Shown here in pieces: positions 61,791 through 64,000 of a stretch of 64,000 nucleotides of DNA (within the stretch, counting starts at the first letter, position 1; each line of letters starts with the position of its first letter). Position numbers and translations under genes: made by a program. The notes beneath the pieces are model-generated. The model was given only the letters and a program-made list of their open reading frames with translations, did not search any database and was not told the origin of the DNA. The stretch comes from UBA7328 sp965247965 (GTDB taxonomy: Bacteria > Bacteroidota > Bacteroidia > Chitinophagales > Saprospiraceae): assembly GCA_965247965.1 (NCBI GenBank), contig OZ252053.1, positions 4,650,001 to 4,714,000 of the forward strand. The letters are read 5' to 3'.

Positions 61791-61975
61791 GCGATTTTAG
61801 CAAGTTGCATACGACATGGTTCCAGATCAGCCCGTCTTTTGAATATCATGGCCTCCAGACTATGAATATGCACCAGGTCTTTAGTACCTGAACATCCAAT
61901 TCCATCTGTTTCGCCAAAGATTCTTATTTTCCACCACTTGAGGTGTTCAGGCGTTTTGGGACAGTTGACATTCAT
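61772..61975 (-). CDS. Small open frame of unknown nature, protein-like composition
   Basis: A 67-codon frame (MNVNCPKTPEHLKWW, then GTKDLVHIHSLEAMIFKRR) with a composition more like a real protein than a chance antisense frame: several W, H and C residues. It overlaps the 3' end of the epimerase gene by 19 nt in antisense. I cannot match it to a family. It may be a remnant of a lost gene like others in this window. Low confidence. Confidence 0.25.
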   Translation of the reverse strand: MNVNCPKTPEHLKWWKIRIFGETDGIGCSGTKDLVHIHSLEAMIFKRRADLEPCRMQLAKIAQTYFR

Positions 61976-62009
61976 TTGTCAATTTAGGATTCAAACCCGG
62001 TTATTTTCT

Positions 62010-63602
62010 TCAAGAATCGATGATGCTCCCTGTGCTCAACTCACCATCCAAAATTCGCCAAACACCCATATTATTTTCATTTTTCAATTCTTCGACCAAA
62101 GCATCTTGTGGGAAATTCTGAAAACTAACTGGCCTTAAGAATCTTTTAATCGCACCCGTGCCAACGGAAGTGAATCGACTATCGGTAGTGGCAGGGAATG
62201 GGCCGCCGTGCATCATCGAATAACAGACTTCTAGACCTGTAGGAAATCCATTGACGATCAGGCGACCAACCTTTCTTTCCAAAATGCGAATGAGGGGTTT
62301 TGTATTTTGCAAATCAGCAGAAGTAGCTTGAAGGGTGGCCGTCAAATTACCTTTGAACGAATTGGCAGTTCGCAACATCTCCGCTGAATCTTTACATTCT
62401 ACAATAATCGAAGCAGGGCCGAAAATCTCTTCCTGCAATATTTCATTTGCTGAAAATGTCCCTCCGTCCGTCTTTAATAAATGGGCTCTACCGACACATG
62501 CTCCTTGTCCTGCACCGGAAGCAATAACGGAAATGCCTTTTTGATCTGATATTTCTTTTAGCTTGCCGTCATAATTGGATTTTATGCCTTTATGGAGCAT
62601 GGTACCACCAGTGGATTGATTTAGTTTTTCTTTTGCTTTTTCAACAAATTCATCGAGGGCCTTACTTTTTATGCCTATCACAATTCCAGGGTTTGTACAA
62701 AACTGTCCCACTCCCAAGTTTACAGAGTCCACGTATTGAGAGGCAATGGATGCTGCGTCGTCAGACAGTCTTTCTGGCAAAAGAAAAACAGGATTTGTAC
62801 TTCCCATTTCGGCAAAGCAGGGTATCGGTTCTTCCCGTGCCGCGGCTAGGTCAAACAGTGCTTTCCCGCCTTTCAATGATCCAGTAAAAGCTACTGCTTT
62901 GGCAAACCGATTTTTCACCATTTCCTGACCGACATGAAGTCCTATGCCCTGGAGCATGCTGAAAACTCCTTCTGGCAATCCAGTCTTTTCGGCCGCCGTT
63001 CGAATGGCAGAACCCACCAATACGGAGGTGCTCGGATGGGCAGGATGTGCTTTCACGACCACTGGACAACCAGCCGCAAGAGCGGATGCAGTATCTCCTC
63101 CGGCTACGGAAAAAGCCAAAGGAAAATTGCTGGCTCCGAATATGGCCACGGGACCTATCGGCATATTGATCATCCTGATATCCGGTTTGGGAAAGGGTGT
63201 ACGGTTCGGCTTTGCAGTATCTATACTGATTTCGAGGAAATCTCCTTTGCGGACGACGTCTGCAAATAATTTCAATTGATTCATAGTCCGGCCCCTTTCA
63301 CCAGTGATCCTACCTGCAGGTAGGCCGGTTTCCTGGGTTGCTCTATGGATTAGGTCATCATCTAACGCTAGAATTTCGTCTGCTATGGTCTCCAAAAATT
63401 TAGCGCGATCTGTTCTGGAAATTTCGCCGTAAGGTAGTACGGCTGCCTCTGCCAGATCAAAAGCCTTTGCAACTTCATCCTTGCTGGCTTCATAAAAGAG
63501 CGGATTAATCGAAGTGCCATTTGCAGGATTATAAGCTTGAAAGTGTGATGTGCCTTGCTTTGAGAGTTTGTATCCCAGTATTTGTTTCCCGTGTAAATTC
63601 AT
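62010..63602 (-). CDS. Aldehyde dehydrogenase, 2,5-dioxovalerate/ketoglutarate-semialdehyde type
   Basis: The 530-aa product resembles NADP-dependent alpha-ketoglutarate semialdehyde dehydrogenases. PIGPVAIFGASNFPLAFSVAG, KAHPAHPSTSVLVG and VAFTGSLKGGKALFDLA form the cofactor fold, the general-base glutamate is in CFAEMGSTNPVFLLP, and the catalytic cysteine is in GVGQFCTNPGIVIG. This enzyme ends the non-phosphorylative route for L-arabinose, D-xylose or sugar acids. It is 10 bp downstream of the FAH-family gene, so the two are one transcript. It converges on the epimerase gene. Confidence 0.88.
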   Translation of the reverse strand: MNLHGKQILGYKLSKQGTSHFQAYNPANGTSINPLFYEASKDEVAKAFDLAEAAVLPYGEISRTDRAKFLETIADEILALDDDLIHRATQETGLPAGRITGERGRTMNQLKLFADVVRKGDFLEISIDTAKPNRTPFPKPDIRMINMPIGPVAIFGASNFPLAFSVAGGDTASALAAGCPVVVKAHPAHPSTSVLVGSAIRTAAEKTGLPEGVFSMLQGIGLHVGQEMVKNRFAKAVAFTGSLKGGKALFDLAAAREEPIPCFAEMGSTNPVFLLPERLSDDAASIASQYVDSVNLGVGQFCTNPGIVIGIKSKALDEFVEKAKEKLNQSTGGTMLHKGIKSNYDGKLKEISDQKGISVIASGAGQGACVGRAHLLKTDGGTFSANEILQEEIFGPASIIVECKDSAEMLRTANSFKGNLTATLQATSADLQNTKPLIRILERKVGRLIVNGFPTGLEVCYSMMHGGPFPATTDSRFTSVGTGAIKRFLRPVSFQNFPQDALVEELKNENNMGVWRILDGELSTGSIIDS

Positions 63603-63612
63603 TGTTTTTATA

Positions 63613-64000
63613 TTATTTCAAAGTTCTTATCTCTGGTATGATCTCATCACTTTGATCGATATGTATTGGATTTATAAGAGGTCTACCCATATTTTTAAAA
63701 TTAACCTGCATTTCATCTCCATCTTCCAGCATTACATTATCTCCAAAACTAAATGCGCCCGCACCAAAAAAATGGATGTGCAATTGTCCGGGAATACGAT
63801 GCTGCGCATATTTGAAATGATGATACTCCAAGTTGGCCAAGCTATGTGCCATGGCTTCTTCACCAGAATGAATCTCTTTTGACCAACAAGTTTCACCTTG
63901 CCTAAGTATACTCACCTTGCCGGGAATGGAGCGAAAGTTCTCGTTTAACACCAATTCCGGGCCAACAGAACAATTTCTGAGTTTTGATGGAGCGAGGTAT
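63613..64000 (-). CDS. FAH-family (fumarylacetoacetate hydrolase-like) protein, partial
   Basis: The frame is open to the right edge, so the N-terminal half is missing. Visible: SKLRNCSVGPELVLN, GEEAMAHSLANLEYHHFKYAQ, PGQLHIHFFGAGAFSFGDNV, EDGDEMQVNF and GRPLINPIHI. This is the pattern of FAH-fold proteins close to AraD1-like 2-keto-3-deoxy sugar-acid dehydratases. Together with the adjacent semialdehyde dehydrogenase it fits oxidative sugar-acid breakdown to 2-oxoglutarate. The normal protein would be about 300 aa. Confidence 0.82.
   Translation of the reverse strand, partial: YLAPSKLRNCSVGPELVLNENFRSIPGKVSILRQGETCWSKEIHSGEEAMAHSLANLEYHHFKYAQHRIPGQLHIHFFGAGAFSFGDNVMLEDGDEMQVNFKNMGRPLINPIHIDQSDEIIPEIRTLK

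Noticed and set aside
1..64000. tRNA or rRNA genes
   Set aside because: I scanned the intergenic spaces for cloverleaf-like arms, CCA ends and rRNA signatures and saw none. This was done by eye, so a small RNA could be missed.

Overview
The window comes from a member of the Bacteroidota, probably an environmental one. Evidence: a type IX secretion sorting domain (15434-15937), several promoters of the Bacteroidota TTTG-n20-TAnnTTTG type (for example 30902-30933 and 47911-47942), a hybrid two-component regulator of HTCS layout (19956-24037), and families such as DUF5916, DUF7033, DUF6702, MbnP and the DUF1501/DUF1553 pair. The species cannot be named from the sequence. I saw no rRNA, tRNA or CRISPR array.

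Left part (1-24 kb): many genes are broken. A frameshifted transposase runs off the left edge. A metal-related cluster follows (MbnP-like with an in-frame stop, DUF6702, HupE/UreJ, MerC). Next come truncated GH16, MetE-like and DUF1501 pieces meeting at sharp junctions, then intact proS and parC. A toxin gene sits beside a damaged antitoxin. A group of secreted fibre-like proteins (two large paralogues and a T9SS protein) has been hit by an ISAs1 element and two copies of a 272-bp MITE that look identical. A large HTCS regulator carries a palindromic insertion, an ISKra4-type IS and two frameshifts.

Middle part (24-48 kb): mostly intact housekeeping genes. These are DUF1761, a TSUP transporter and XdhC, a molybdenum-cofactor operon (moaA, moeA, MoeB-rhodanese) with a HicBA module inside it, mazEF, recQ, ruvB, icd, an alpha/beta hydrolase, lipA, a DUF7033 deacetylase-like protein, a DUF5916 outer-membrane protein, a DUF4159 fragment, and a DUF1501 plus planctomycete-type cytochrome (DUF1549/LamG/DUF1553) pair. 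A second ISKra4 copy lies at 47955-49226.

Right part (49-64 kb): the most interesting region. A minus-strand gene set holds all four parts of a corrinoid O-demethylase: a UroD-family methyltransferase with the His-x-Cys...Cys zinc motif, a corrinoid protein, a pterin-binding methyltransferase and a [2Fe-2S]/ASKHA reductive activator. It also has a MetF with a cysteine-rich MetV-like tail, a MetH-activation-like protein, and a fucokinase-like GHMP kinase overlapping the methyltransferase gene. A divergent AraC regulator leads to a cupin sugar-isomerase-like gene and a TIM-barrel epimerase, followed by a ketoglutarate-semialdehyde-type dehydrogenase and an FAH-family gene cut by the right edge. 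My reading, which is inference, is that this locus removes methyl groups from a methylated sugar or cyclitol, sends the methyl group to tetrahydrofolate, and degrades the freed sugar.
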